Assembly: GCF_000430995.1 (NCBI RefSeq) | Contig: NZ_HF952022.1 | Span: 103,749 to 167,748, forward strand | Reading direction: 5' to 3' | DNA from: Thermobrachium celere DSM 8682 | GTDB taxonomy: Bacteria; Bacillota; Clostridia; Clostridiales; Caloramatoraceae | DNA: 64,000 nucleotides | Part shown: in pieces, positions 1 to 8,009 of the stretch | Layout: every line of letters begins with the position of its first letter | Numbering within the stretch: position 1 is the first letter of the stretch | Translations under genes and position numbers: made by a program | Notes under the pieces: generated by a model | The model's database searches: none | What the model saw: only the letters and a program-made list of their open reading frames with translations | Told to the model about the DNA's origin: nothing

Positions 1-2
1 TT

Positions 3-83
3 GCAGCACTTGCGATGAGTTTTAGTTCAGTTTCTGTTGTTTTAAATGCATTAAGACTTAAGGGCTTTAGGCCTAAAAAATAA
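3..83 (+). CDS. copA: C-terminal end of a copper-translocating P-type ATPase (partial)
   Basis: Only the last 26 codons lie in the window. They read as a final membrane helix (AALAMSFSSVSVVLNALRL) followed by a short basic tail ending in FRPKK. The motif MSxSSVxVVxNALRL is typical of the last helix of CopA-type P1B ATPases, which pump Cu(I) out of the cytoplasm. The stop is 14 nt before the copZ start, so the two are almost certainly one copper-efflux operon. The promoter and any CsoR-type operator lie upstream of the window. Confidence 0.85.
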   Translation, partial: AALAMSFSSVSVVLNALRLKGFRPKK

Positions 84-97
84 AAGGAGGAGATAAA

Positions 98-310
98 ATG
101 AGAAAGAAGATTAATATTGAGGGAATGAGCTGTATGCACTGCGTAAGACATGTTGAGGAGGCACTATCAGAAATAAAGGGAATATCAAATATAGAGGTCA
201 ACTTACAAGGGCAATATGCAGTTTGTGATGTGGATAATGTGGACAATAAAGAGATTATTGATAAGATAGAGGAATTTGGATATAGTGTGGTTTCAATAGA
301 GGAGATATAA
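98..310 (+). CDS. copZ: Copper chaperone CopZ (heavy-metal-associated domain)
   Basis: A 70-residue single-domain HMA protein, the usual size for CopZ. The metal-binding loop GMSCMHC places Cys12 and Cys15 after the first beta strand, and the C-terminal GYSVVSIEE strand completes the ferredoxin-like fold. CopZ carries Cu(I) in the cytoplasm and hands it to the CopA ATPase, whose gene end lies immediately upstream. The ATG has a strong aaggagg site 8 nt upstream. A hairpin terminator follows directly. The family assignment is firm; copper over other soft metals is inferred from the copA neighbour. Confidence 0.95.
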   Translation: MRKKINIEGMSCMHCVRHVEEALSEIKGISNIEVNLQGQYAVCDVDNVDNKEIIDKIEEFGYSVVSIEEI

Positions 311-340
311 AGAGCACCTTATATTTGGTGCTCTTTTATT
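311..340. terminator. Bidirectional terminator between copZ and the MFS gene
   Basis: An 8-bp stem (agagcacc / ggtgctct) is followed by a T-rich run on the plus strand. On the minus strand it overlaps the stop codon of the convergent MFS gene, so it can serve both transcripts. Confidence 0.85.
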
Positions 341-1503
341 TTATTAAATTCAATAAAAACCAATGCTTGTATAACAAATACTACTGCAGAAATTATGAAG
401 GTTAATGAATAGCTTAATTTTGTATATGAAATAATATTTCCTGCTAAATATGAGGATATAGAAACTGTTATATTACCTATTAGAACAACTATGCTATTGA
501 ATTTAGCTTGATGTTCTTGATTAACTGAATTCATAAAAATAATGTTTTCAAGGGGTACAGTTATATTTATTAGGACAGATCTTATAAGAAAGAATATACA
601 TAATATGAGGGTTATAAAATTTAGTTTTGTATTAAACAGAACAAATAGTAGAACAAAGGGGAATGATAATAGCTTAGCAAAGGTTATAGTCTTAAATTCG
701 CCTATTCTTTTAGCTATTATGGGGGATAGAATCATAGCTAAAAGGTTTCCAAGCATATTGAAGTTATTTACAAAAGCTGCAGTATCAGTTGAATAGTTCA
801 TTTTATTTATTAAATAGGTTGTGTAGTATGGTATTATCATTCCCACTGCAAAGGCACCACAAAATGTATATAGTAAAATTAACTTCATTTTTCTATTTAT
901 CTTAAGTTTATTATTTTTACTTACATTTTTTTCTGTATTTTTGTTTGAAGTTATAAATAATGCAGGTATAGAGCCTAATAAGCTTAAGATACTCATTATA
1001 TATAAAGCAGTATTAAAGTTATATAGTTTTATTATTTTACCAGATAAAAAGTTTCCAATTAGATTCATGAAGGTTGCATATATGAATATAAAGCTAAATA
1101 ATTTAACAGTGTCTAATCCTTTGCTGTTTTTTATTAAAAAGGGTGGTTTTATTACAACAATTGCAGATATACCCATTGCATATATAGATGCAGCAAATAG
1201 TATTGATAGTTTACCATTAGAAAATATGTAGATTATGCTTGATATAAAACATAGAATTCCTGTTGAGGCAAATATGTATTTATCCTTAATGTATTTAGAT
1301 AATATACCAACTATATAAGCAAATAGGGCAAAGCTTATTGTCTGTGTGACAGTTACAACACCTAAGAAACTTTCGTTAAATCCTTTAGACAAAATAAAAG
1401 GTCCTAAAAGAAAGGAATAAAATCCAAAATATATCCCTATAAATATTTCAATAAATAAATAGAATAAAATATTTTTATGTATAATCTTTACTTTTTTTAT
1501 CAT
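319..1503 (-). CDS. Major facilitator superfamily transporter
   Basis: A 394-residue, strongly hydrophobic protein with about 12 predicted membrane helices and a more polar central stretch near residues 190-208 (TSNKNTEKNVSKNNKLKINRK), the layout of an MFS secondary transporter. Loops such as SKGFNESFLGVVTVTQT near the N-terminus and the run NITVPLENIIFMNSVNQEHQAKFNS between later helices are typical of drug- or sugar-efflux-type members. No residue pattern seen here identifies the substrate. It is convergent with copZ. An AraC-type gene lies 65 nt upstream in the same orientation, so the two may be co-transcribed and the regulator may respond to the transported compound. Confidence 0.85.
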   Translation of the reverse strand: MIKKVKIIHKNILFYLFIEIFIGIYFGFYSFLLGPFILSKGFNESFLGVVTVTQTISFALFAYIVGILSKYIKDKYIFASTGILCFISSIIYIFSNGKLSILFAASIYAMGISAIVVIKPPFLIKNSKGLDTVKLFSFIFIYATFMNLIGNFLSGKIIKLYNFNTALYIMSILSLLGSIPALFITSNKNTEKNVSKNNKLKINRKMKLILLYTFCGAFAVGMIIPYYTTYLINKMNYSTDTAAFVNNFNMLGNLLAMILSPIIAKRIGEFKTITFAKLLSFPFVLLFVLFNTKLNFITLILCIFFLIRSVLINITVPLENIIFMNSVNQEHQAKFNSIVVLIGNITVSISSYLAGNIISYTKLSYSLTFIISAVVFVIQALVFIEFNKIKEHQI

Positions 1504-1568
1504 ACTTTATTATCCTTTCATTATTTGATTACAGCTTTATTTTAGCCAAATTAAATAGAAAGGACTAT

Positions 1569-2444
1569 TTATATATTATCTTTTATTTGTACAATATTAT
1601 CTTTTTTACGTTCATATGAAGGATTATGTCCTTTATATTTTTTATATACTCTATTAAAATATGCAACGCTTGAAAAACCAACCATGAGTGCAATTTCTGT
1701 AATGGGTTTATTTGTTGTATTTATTAATATTTCAGCTTTAGAGCATCTATAAAAATTAAGATATTCAAGGAAGGTTTTACCCATTGTATTCTTAAAAAAC
1801 CTACAAAAATAGTTAGGAGCAAAGTTTAGCATCGATGCGGCATCATTTATGGTGATATTTTCGTTATAATGCTCATCTATATATCTTAAAAGTTTTTCTA
1901 GCCTTTTAAGGTTTTCCTTATGTTTTTTATACGAAAGTTCATTTTTTGAGGTGGTTTGGGAGTATGCAATAATAGATGCTAAAATTTTATATATACTTCC
2001 TCTAATATCAATTTCATAACCTGGGGGTTTTTGGTTGTATTTATTTATAATATCCTCCATGTAATATCTTATTGTTTCTATATAATCAATATAATTTTTA
2101 TTTTGCTTTATAATTTTATCATCATCGTTGAAGGGGAAGAGCTTGTTAAATTCAATTGGAAGATCAGTTGCTATACTTGTATCGAATTGAAGAACTAGAT
2201 ATTTAGAAAAACCATATACTGCATGTACATCTAAGCTGTTTAGAAGGATTATCTCACCACTTTTAATATCATAGTATGAGTTATTTATTTGAATTTTTGC
2301 TTCACCTTCTAGTAGATAGAGTATTTCTATAAAATCATGCCAGTGAGGAGGTACATATGTACAAGTTTGATTAAGTTCTGTTATAAATATTTTTACAGGC
2401 AACATTTTGTTTCCAAGCTGTGCTATTTCTTTAAATGGTTCCAT
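1569..2444 (-). CDS. AraC-family transcriptional regulator with N-terminal cupin
   Basis: About 291 residues. The N-terminal half is an AraC-type cupin ligand-binding domain: HWH near residues 34-36, then EILYLLEGEAKI and IILLNSLDVHAV. The C-terminal ~100 residues are a double helix-turn-helix AraC DNA-binding domain (NITINDAASMLNFAPNYFCR, then PITEIALMVGFSSVAYFNRV and KYKGHNPSYER). Such proteins usually sense sugars or related small molecules. It is divergent from a PfkB-type kinase and points toward the MFS gene, so either could be a target. I prefer the ATG at 2444 because the ggag element sits just ahead of it; an in-frame ATG at 2459 has no obvious ribosome site. Confidence 0.9.
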   Translation of the reverse strand: MEPFKEIAQLGNKMLPVKIFITELNQTCTYVPPHWHDFIEILYLLEGEAKIQINNSYYDIKSGEIILLNSLDVHAVYGFSKYLVLQFDTSIATDLPIEFNKLFPFNDDDKIIKQNKNYIDYIETIRYYMEDIINKYNQKPPGYEIDIRGSIYKILASIIAYSQTTSKNELSYKKHKENLKRLEKLLRYIDEHYNENITINDAASMLNFAPNYFCRFFKNTMGKTFLEYLNFYRCSKAEILINTTNKPITEIALMVGFSSVAYFNRVYKKYKGHNPSYERKKDNIVQIKDNI

Positions 2445-2489
2445 ATTAATCATCTCCATAAATAGTGTTATAATAGTTATATGAAAAAA

Positions 2490-2529
2490 TTCGACAATAA
2501 TTGCAATATTCCTTTAGAATTGATATAAT
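2490..2529 (+). promoter_or_regulatory. Promoter of the PfkB kinase gene with an adjacent Spo0A-box-like octamer
   Basis: TTGCAA (2501-2506), a 17-nt spacer and TATAAT (2524-2529) form a near-consensus sigma-A promoter about 37 nt ahead of the kinase start. Immediately upstream, 2490-2497 reads TTCGACAA, the exact reverse complement of the Spo0A box TTGTCGAA. One octamer can occur by chance in AT-rich DNA, so Spo0A control is only a possibility. Confidence 0.6.
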
Positions 2530-2565
2530 TTATTTTTGTGAAGTTTAAAAGAAGGGGCGAATATT

Positions 2566-3495
2566 GTGGAGAAAACATTTGATGTTGCAGTATTTGGTGC
2601 TGTTTTTGTTGATATAAAAGGTTTTCCAAGAGATATATTAATACCAAAGGGAACTAATATAGGTAGTGTAAAGTTTAAGCATGGTGGTGTAGCTAGAAAT
2701 GTTGTTGAAAATCTTAGCTACATGGGTCTTAAGACGAGATTTGTTTCAATTGTAGACAATAGTGCACTAGGTATGGAAGTTTTAGCAAGGCTTAAAAATG
2801 AAAAGATAGATACGGAGTATGTTGATATTGTGGACAAAGATGGCATGGGGATGTGGCTTGTTGTATTAAATGAAAAGGGAGATATAGCAGCTTCTGTATC
2901 ACATCAACCAAATTTAAAGTATCTTTATAACATAATTGATAATCATGCTGAAGAAATTATAAAGGCATGTAACAGTGTTGTACTTGATTTAGATTTTGAG
3001 GCAAGTTACATTGAAAAGATTATAAATATAGCAAAAGAGTATAATAAGAAGGTATATGCGGTTATAGGGCATCTTGATGTTGTAAAGAGAAATAAGCATT
3101 TATTTAATAGGCTTGATTGCTTGATATGTAATAATATTGAATTTGAGATAATCGCAGAAAGAACATTTGAGACAAAAGAGGAAGTTATTGAGGCTTGTAG
3201 AGAACTTACAAAGAGTGGGTTAAAGAAGATAGTCGTTACAATGGGAAAAAAGGGTTCTGTTTATTACGATGCAGAAACAGGAGAAGAGGGGCATGTTGAT
3301 ATTGTTCCTGTAAAGGTAATAGATACAACTGGTGCAGGAGATTCCTTCTTTGCAGGAACTGTGTATGGCCTAATTAGTGGTTATAGTCTAGAAAAGTCAG
3401 TTTCAATAGGAACTCGTATAGCAAGTCTAACAATAAGTTGTAAGGAAAGTACAAATCCAGAGATTAAACAGAAGATGCATATTATAGTTGTTTAA
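2566..3495 (+). CDS. PfkB-family carbohydrate kinase
   Basis: A 309-residue ribokinase/PfkB-fold kinase that would transfer phosphate from ATP to a sugar or nucleoside. The N-terminal GGVARNVVENLSYMG corresponds to the family's substrate-side signature (GGxxxNxA). The C-terminal signature DTTGAGDSFFAG covers residues 253-264, with Asp259 the expected catalytic base and the GAG anion hole intact. A KKIVVTMGKKGS strand provides the usual nucleotide-binding region. The exact sugar is not visible. The start is GTG with a gaagggg site. The gene is monocistronic between its own promoter and a hairpin, and divergent from the AraC-type regulator, which may control it. Confidence 0.88.
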   Translation: MEKTFDVAVFGAVFVDIKGFPRDILIPKGTNIGSVKFKHGGVARNVVENLSYMGLKTRFVSIVDNSALGMEVLARLKNEKIDTEYVDIVDKDGMGMWLVVLNEKGDIAASVSHQPNLKYLYNIIDNHAEEIIKACNSVVLDLDFEASYIEKIINIAKEYNKKVYAVIGHLDVVKRNKHLFNRLDCLICNNIEFEIIAERTFETKEEVIEACRELTKSGLKKIVVTMGKKGSVYYDAETGEEGHVDIVPVKVIDTTGAGDSFFAGTVYGLISGYSLEKSVSIGTRIASLTISCKESTNPEIKQKMHIIVV

Positions 3496-3525
3496 AGGGG
3501 CTGAGTATTCAGTCCCTTTATTGTG
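3494..3525 (+). terminator. Terminator after the PfkB kinase gene
   Basis: An imperfect stem aaaggggctga / tcagtcccttt with a 4-nt loop begins at the stop codon and is followed by a short T-containing run. Confidence 0.7.
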
Positions 3526-3682
3526 TAATGATTAAGATGATAAAACTATTCTTAGTATAGTTAATTATGGACAAAAATTAAGATTTTAGAGGAGCAAAGA
3601 AAAGGTAAAATATATTGAATTTTCTAAATATTTATGATATAAATTCATTAGTAGAAAATTTGTTTATTTTTGGGGTGATATC

Positions 3683-4087
3683 ATGGGTAAAACTGTTATT
3701 CTAAGGTGTAGCTTGTGTGGTAAAGAAAGCAAAGTTGAGTGGGGAAGGGAATTTTATGTAGACAGCTTAGGAAGAGAACACTACTATAATGAATTTGGGA
3801 ACATAAGTGAAGAAGCAAAAAATAGGGGAATATCAGGTTTTTGGGTGGATAAGGTTTGTAAAAACTGTGGGGAAGTTATTAGAGAAAGTAGGTACTTAGA
3901 AGATATTACAGATGAACATGAAGTTGCTTGGATGAATTTCCCAAGGGTTGATATTGTGGAAAAATGTACAAAGTGTGGCAGTAGAGATATTTTAACTTTA
4001 TATGAAATAATAATTGGTGAAGATAAAAAGGTACCCTGCAATTCCTGTAGAGATGGTAAGATGAAAGTAGAATCTATATATGAATAA
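3683..4087 (+). CDS. Double zinc-ribbon protein of unknown function
   Basis: A 134-residue soluble protein that I do not recognise by name. It has four CxxC knuckles: Cys9/Cys12, Cys59/Cys62, Cys95/Cys98 and Cys119/Cys122. These pair naturally into two zinc ribbons of similar spacing (9-62 and 95-122) joined by an acidic, aromatic linker. There is no signal peptide or membrane segment. The start ATG follows a ggggtgatatc site. It is a single-gene unit between the PfkB kinase and a strong terminator, so the context gives no hint of role. Zinc binding is a family-level inference; a nucleic-acid-binding or adaptor role is only a guess. Confidence 0.75.
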   Translation: MGKTVILRCSLCGKESKVEWGREFYVDSLGREHYYNEFGNISEEAKNRGISGFWVDKVCKNCGEVIRESRYLEDITDEHEVAWMNFPRVDIVEKCTKCGSRDILTLYEIIIGEDKKVPCNSCRDGKMKVESIYE

Positions 4088-4092
4088 TAACA

Positions 4093-4127
4093 AAAGTGCT
4101 GTGTGAACTTTACACAGCACTTTGTAT
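4093..4127. terminator. Bidirectional terminator between the zinc-ribbon gene and arginase
   Basis: A perfect 12-bp stem, aaagtgctgtgt / acacagcacttt, with a 7-nt loop lies between two convergent genes and has T-rich flanks on both strands. Confidence 0.92.
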
Positions 4128-5051
4128 TTAAGCTGTTAATCTATTTTCTAAGCCGTATTTAAGTTTGCTTAATGTATTTTTAATTAAGTACATTGCTATA
4201 TCTAAAGTTTTATTATCTTTATCAAGTACAGGATTAAGCTCAACTATATCTAGTGAACACATCATCCCTGAAAGTGCAAGACTTTCTAGTATATATTTTG
4301 CATCTTCAACAGATAGACCGTCCTTAACTGGCGTACCAGTTCCAGGTGCAAACAAAGAATCTATTGAATCTAAATCAAAACTTACGTGTATTGCATCTAC
4401 TTTGTTTTTAAAGTAGTTTAGCATATCCTTTACGACGTTTTTTATACCTAGTTTTTTGACCTTATCCATAGTATAGAATTGGCCCTTGCTTCCTTTTATA
4501 AGTTCTACTTCTCCTTCATCCAAGTCTCTTCCTGCAATATGAAATACGTTTTCTTCCTTAATTTTAACCCTATTTTCATATACATTAACAAGCGCCTCAT
4601 GTCCTATTCCAAATGATGCTGCAAGAGGCATTCCGTGTATGTTTCCAGTTGGTGATGTTATATCAGTATTAATATCTCCATGGGCATCAATCCAAACAAC
4701 GCCTAGATTTTTTATTGATTTACTTGCACCAGCTATACTTCCAAGACCTAATGAATGATCTCCGCCTAAAATTAGAGGAAAGTTTCCATTAGATATTGAT
4801 TCATATACCTTTTGTGCAAGTTTATTATTGGCATCAACTACTTCATGTAGATATTTTAGGTTTGGATGATGTTCATATTTTCTTTTTTCATCTGTTTCAA
4901 GTACATTCACATCACCACAGTCAAAAACTTCAAAACCTAGGGATTCAATTAAGTTTACTATATTTGCTTCTCTATAGGTTTTTGGAGCTAAATTACAACC
5001 AAACTTGTCTGCACCTAAATGTAAAGGTACACCAATTAAGTTTATCTTCAT
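4128..5051 (-). CDS. rocF: Arginase
   Basis: A 307-residue ureohydrolase-fold protein of standard arginase length. It hydrolyses L-arginine to ornithine and urea in the cytoplasm using a dinuclear manganese centre. The metal ligands are visible in three motifs: GGDHS (96-100), DAHGDIN (122-128, with Asp122, His124 and Asp126) and SFDLDSID near residue 225. The N-terminal MKINLIGVPLHLGADKFG matches Bacillus-type RocF rather than agmatinase. The ATG has an aaggagga site. An insertion sequence begins within about 60-100 nt of the start, so the native promoter may have been displaced. Confidence 0.93.
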   Translation of the reverse strand: MKINLIGVPLHLGADKFGCNLAPKTYREANIVNLIESLGFEVFDCGDVNVLETDEKRKYEHHPNLKYLHEVVDANNKLAQKVYESISNGNFPLILGGDHSLGLGSIAGASKSIKNLGVVWIDAHGDINTDITSPTGNIHGMPLAASFGIGHEALVNVYENRVKIKEENVFHIAGRDLDEGEVELIKGSKGQFYTMDKVKKLGIKNVVKDMLNYFKNKVDAIHVSFDLDSIDSLFAPGTGTPVKDGLSVEDAKYILESLALSGMMCSLDIVELNPVLDKDNKTLDIAMYLIKNTLSKLKYGLENRLTA

Positions 5052-5103
5052 CTATCCGTCCTCCTTTTGCTTTTGTTAGTTTTGTTAAGTTATATGATAT
5101 TTG

Positions 5104-5174
5104 AATTTCATCTCCCCTTTGAGTTATCTTAAAGATAGCCAACAATAAAATACCTCCGAAGGAGAGATGAAATT
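5104..5174 (+). promoter_or_regulatory. Inverted repeat that occludes the transposase ribosome-binding site
   Basis: aatttcatctcccctt (5104-5119) pairs with aaggagagatgaaatt (5159-5174) at 15 of 16 positions, and the 3' arm ends exactly at the start codon. The SD element ggagag is therefore inside the stem. A smaller hairpin, tatctt/aagata, lies in the loop. Such fold-back leaders in IS elements limit transposase translation, especially from read-through transcripts. Confidence 0.7.
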
Positions 5175-6215
5175 ATGTGCAAATTAATGAATAATCTTTC
5201 ATGCCCAAGATGCCACAGTCATAACCTCTATCGATTTGGTAAAGATAAAGCTGGTAAGCAGAAATATCAATGTAGAAATTGTAAACGTCAGTTTACTCTC
5301 GAAGATTGTTCAGGCAAGAAAAAGAGTCTTTTGAGAGGATACCCTCGTTGCCCTGTTTGTGGGTATGGCATGTATTTACACCATGATTACGAGTATTACT
5401 CTCATTATACTTGCAACTCTAAAAAATGTGCTCATTCTGTTTATGTCGCAAAACCTAATAATATACAATCTGCATCTTGTGAATTAATTAAAGGAAAGAT
5501 GGACTTTAAAAGAATGAGATTTCCTTTATTTTTAATTCTTTCTGCACTTAATCTTTATTACTTAAATGGTTCTTCAACTAGACGAATATCTCAATTCTTT
5601 AAAGTAACTTATAATATTAAAGTGTCTCATGTAACTATTGCATCTTGGTGCAAAAAATTTGCTCCTATATTTCTAAGTATAGCTAATAGACTTACTAAAA
5701 ATCTCGATTTAGGCACCTCTGATGAATGGCATGCCGATGAAACTGTCGTTTTTATAAATGGTGAAAAGCATTATCTTTGGTTAATTATTGATTCAGAAAC
5801 CAGAATGGTTTTAGGTTTCAATTTAACAGCATCAAGAGATGCTTCGCAAGCTTTTGCTTTGTTTAAATCTGCAAGCAAATTTGGATGTCCATCGGCTATT
5901 GTAACCGACAGACTAGACTCATATAATCTTGCAGCTAAAACTATTTTTAATAATTCTAAGCATATCAAAGTACAATCATTTAAGGATGATATCTCTAACA
6001 ACCTGATAGAAGCTTTTAATGATACATTTAAAGATTGGTATAAACTCAAGCGAGGATTTAAATCATTTGAAAGTGCAAACACTCTGATAGCAATGTTTAT
6101 TTTCCATTATAATTTTTTAAGACCTCACTATTCTTTAAACAATCTAACCCCTGCACAAGTAGCTGGGATATTAGTTGATGAAAAAGCAATGAATAATTGG
6201 CTTCTATCTGCTTAA
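5175..6215 (+). CDS. DDE transposase, IS6/IS240-like
   Basis: A 346-residue transposase. Two N-terminal zinc ribbons are visible: CPRC (10-13) with CRNC (33-36), then CPVC (59-62) with Cys80 and Cys85. A helix-turn-helix-like segment occupies about 128-160. The catalytic core has Asp188 (WHADE), Asp245 (VTDRLDSY) and Glu279 (NNLIE). The 33-residue gap before the glutamate and the closing FHYNFLRPHYSLNNLTPAQ suit the IS240/IS6 type. The reading frame is intact, so the element may be active. IS6 is the best match by eye; I cannot rule out another DDE family with the same core. Confidence 0.9.
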   Translation: MCKLMNNLSCPRCHSHNLYRFGKDKAGKQKYQCRNCKRQFTLEDCSGKKKSLLRGYPRCPVCGYGMYLHHDYEYYSHYTCNSKKCAHSVYVAKPNNIQSASCELIKGKMDFKRMRFPLFLILSALNLYYLNGSSTRRISQFFKVTYNIKVSHVTIASWCKKFAPIFLSIANRLTKNLDLGTSDEWHADETVVFINGEKHYLWLIIDSETRMVLGFNLTASRDASQAFALFKSASKFGCPSAIVTDRLDSYNLAAKTIFNNSKHIKVQSFKDDISNNLIEAFNDTFKDWYKLKRGFKSFESANTLIAMFIFHYNFLRPHYSLNNLTPAQVAGILVDEKAMNNWLLSA

Positions 6216-6241
6216 TTTAAAATAAAGCATATCTTTTCATA

Positions 6242-6293
6242 CACCTACATTTTTAAGTTTTTGTAGGTGCCTTCGGCATGCCTATTTTTTATA
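6242..6293 (+). terminator. Hairpin pair ending the insertion sequence transcript
   Basis: A 7-bp stem cacctac/gtaggtg (6242-6248 with 6263-6269) overlaps a second hairpin built on agg-gcc-ttc-ggc-cct, followed by a T-rich run. The two share bases, so they are alternative folds; the second is the better terminator. Confidence 0.7.
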
Positions 6294-6516
6294 AATTCCC
6301 TAGTTATTAAAAATTATTTTTTAGAATTTAATAAAAACCTGAGTAATTTTGAGTAATTATACATCTAGCTACGCTATTTTTTCATATTTACTTAACACAA
6401 TCCTTTTGTTTTTTGAAAAACATTATTAATTTTATAAAAATATTTGGTGTATGTCTATAATAAATAAAAAACAAAAAAATAAAATTTTGTTATAATGTAA
6501 TAAAGGAGGTGGTAGT
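6294..6516. other. AT-rich intergenic stretch ahead of cardiolipin synthase
   Basis: About 220 nt with no open frame or RNA gene that I can support. It includes a 9-nt direct repeat, tgagtaatt, within 6343-6358, and probably the promoter of the following gene near 6470-6500 (tataatgtaataaaggagg). The true right end of the insertion sequence may lie inside it. Confidence 0.5.
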
Positions 6517-7938
6517 ATGAATATACTATCAGTTGTATTAATTATAAATGCTGTAGTATTGACTACCATTATTATTTTAGAAAGAAAGAGGCCAGAGAAG
6601 ACAATTGCTTGGCTACTGCTTATAATAATTTTTCCTCCTCTAGGATTGATTCTATACTTATTTTTAGGTAGAAATTGGAAGAAACACAGGTTAAATGAAG
6701 AGTTTTCACCGGTGGTTAAGGATCTTTTAAATAGAGTTATAAATAGAGTAGATAAAGAAGAGCATAAATATTTAGCTGAGCTTTTAGCAAATAACAGTTA
6801 CAGTCCGTTGTTTGTAGATAATGAAATAGAAATATTCAACAATGGAGATGATAAGTTTAATGCTTTATTTGAAGAGATGGAGAAGGCAATACATCATATT
6901 CATCTAGAGTATTACATAGTAAAGTCTGATGAAATAGGGAATAGATTGAAGGAGATTTTAATAAGAAAAGCAAAAGAAGGGGTTAAGGTAAGGTTTATTA
7001 TGGATAGAGTTGGTTCCATAAGGCTTAAGAAGAATTATATAAAGGAATTAAAGGAAAATGGAGTAGATGTGGTACAGTATTCATATTTCCTAGCTCCTTT
7101 ACTTAGAAAAATAAATACCCAGATTAATTATAGAAATCATAGAAAAATTGTTGTTATAGATGGAAGAGTTGGATTTTTAGGTGGCATGAATGTGGGAGAT
7201 GAATATAGAGGATTAGGAAAGATTGGTGATTGGAGAGATTTGCATATAAAGGTTAAAGGTGATTTTGTACTTGGTCTTCAAGGAGTGTTTATTGATGATT
7301 TTATGGCTGTAAAAAGAATAGATGATGGAGAATTTTTTATTGAAGGTGAATTTGACAAATATTTTCCAACAAGTGAAAAATCAAAAGGAAAGATAATGCA
7401 ACTTGTAACAAGTGGACCTAATTCGGAACATCCTGCTATAATGCAGGGGATTATAAAAATGATAAGTATGGCAAAAAATAACATATACATAACTACGCCA
7501 TATTTTGTGCCAACAGAAAGTGTTATGGAGGCTATAAAAATCGCAAAGCTTAGTGGTGTGGATGTAAAAATACTCTTTCCAGGTAAATATGATCACTTCA
7601 TTGTATATCACGCATCCAAGACGTTTCTAGAAGAGCTTGTTAAATGTGGAGTTGAGGTATATTTCTATAATAAAAATGCCTTTGTTCATTCAAAAGTGAT
7701 TACCATAGACGATTCGATTTGTACTGTTGGAACTGCAAATATGGATATTAGAAGTTTTGAATTGAACTATGAAGTTAATGCAGTTATATATGATAGGGAG
7801 ATAACGCAAAAGATAAATGAGATGTTTAGAAGGGATTTAGAGGATAGCACAAAGGTTGATGAAGAATATTTTAAAAATCAACCGAAGTTCATAAAGATAG
7901 TAGAGGGAGTTTGTAGAATATTTTCTGAGTTGTTATAA
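6517..7938 (+). CDS. cls: Cardiolipin synthase
   Basis: A 473-residue phospholipase-D-superfamily enzyme that condenses two phosphatidylglycerol molecules into cardiolipin and glycerol at the membrane. Two N-terminal membrane helices (about 3-22 and 30-50) precede two PLD half-sites. Each has a complete HKD motif, HxKxxxxD: HRKIVVID starting at His208 and HSKVITID starting at His391. The length and layout match bacterial ClsA-type enzymes. The ATG follows an aaaggaggtgg site. It appears monocistronic, with a regulator gene 71 nt downstream. Confidence 0.95.
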   Translation: MNILSVVLIINAVVLTTIIILERKRPEKTIAWLLLIIIFPPLGLILYLFLGRNWKKHRLNEEFSPVVKDLLNRVINRVDKEEHKYLAELLANNSYSPLFVDNEIEIFNNGDDKFNALFEEMEKAIHHIHLEYYIVKSDEIGNRLKEILIRKAKEGVKVRFIMDRVGSIRLKKNYIKELKENGVDVVQYSYFLAPLLRKINTQINYRNHRKIVVIDGRVGFLGGMNVGDEYRGLGKIGDWRDLHIKVKGDFVLGLQGVFIDDFMAVKRIDDGEFFIEGEFDKYFPTSEKSKGKIMQLVTSGPNSEHPAIMQGIIKMISMAKNNIYITTPYFVPTESVMEAIKIAKLSGVDVKILFPGKYDHFIVYHASKTFLEELVKCGVEVYFYNKNAFVHSKVITIDDSICTVGTANMDIRSFELNYEVNAVIYDREITQKINEMFRRDLEDSTKVDEEYFKNQPKFIKIVEGVCRIFSELL

Positions 7939-8009
7939 CAGTTGAGCTTTTCAGTAAAAGTATATTTTGGTATACTATTACATAATAAGGCGGCATAAGG
8001 AGTGATTTT

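Larger units (their letters stand above)
5104..6293 (+). mobile_element. Insertion sequence with one DDE transposase (IS6/IS240-like)
   Basis: The recognisable core runs from an inverted repeat ahead of the transposase to a hairpin terminator behind it. Exact ends are not certain: candidate imperfect terminal repeats (gttaagttatatga at 5084-5097 against gttaagtaaatatga read in reverse from 6396) match 13 of 14 with one gap, but no flanking target duplication is visible. It sits directly upstream of arginase and is the only mobile element seen in the window. Confidence 0.75.

Noticed and set aside
542..1231. Two plus-strand open frames inside the MFS gene
   Set aside because: They lie wholly antisense to a clear membrane transporter, have no ribosome sites and resemble no family.
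5084..6396. Candidate terminal inverted repeats of the insertion sequence
   Set aside because: The match (13 of 14 with a gap) is in AT-rich sequence and no target duplication flanks it, so I do not use it to set the element's ends.
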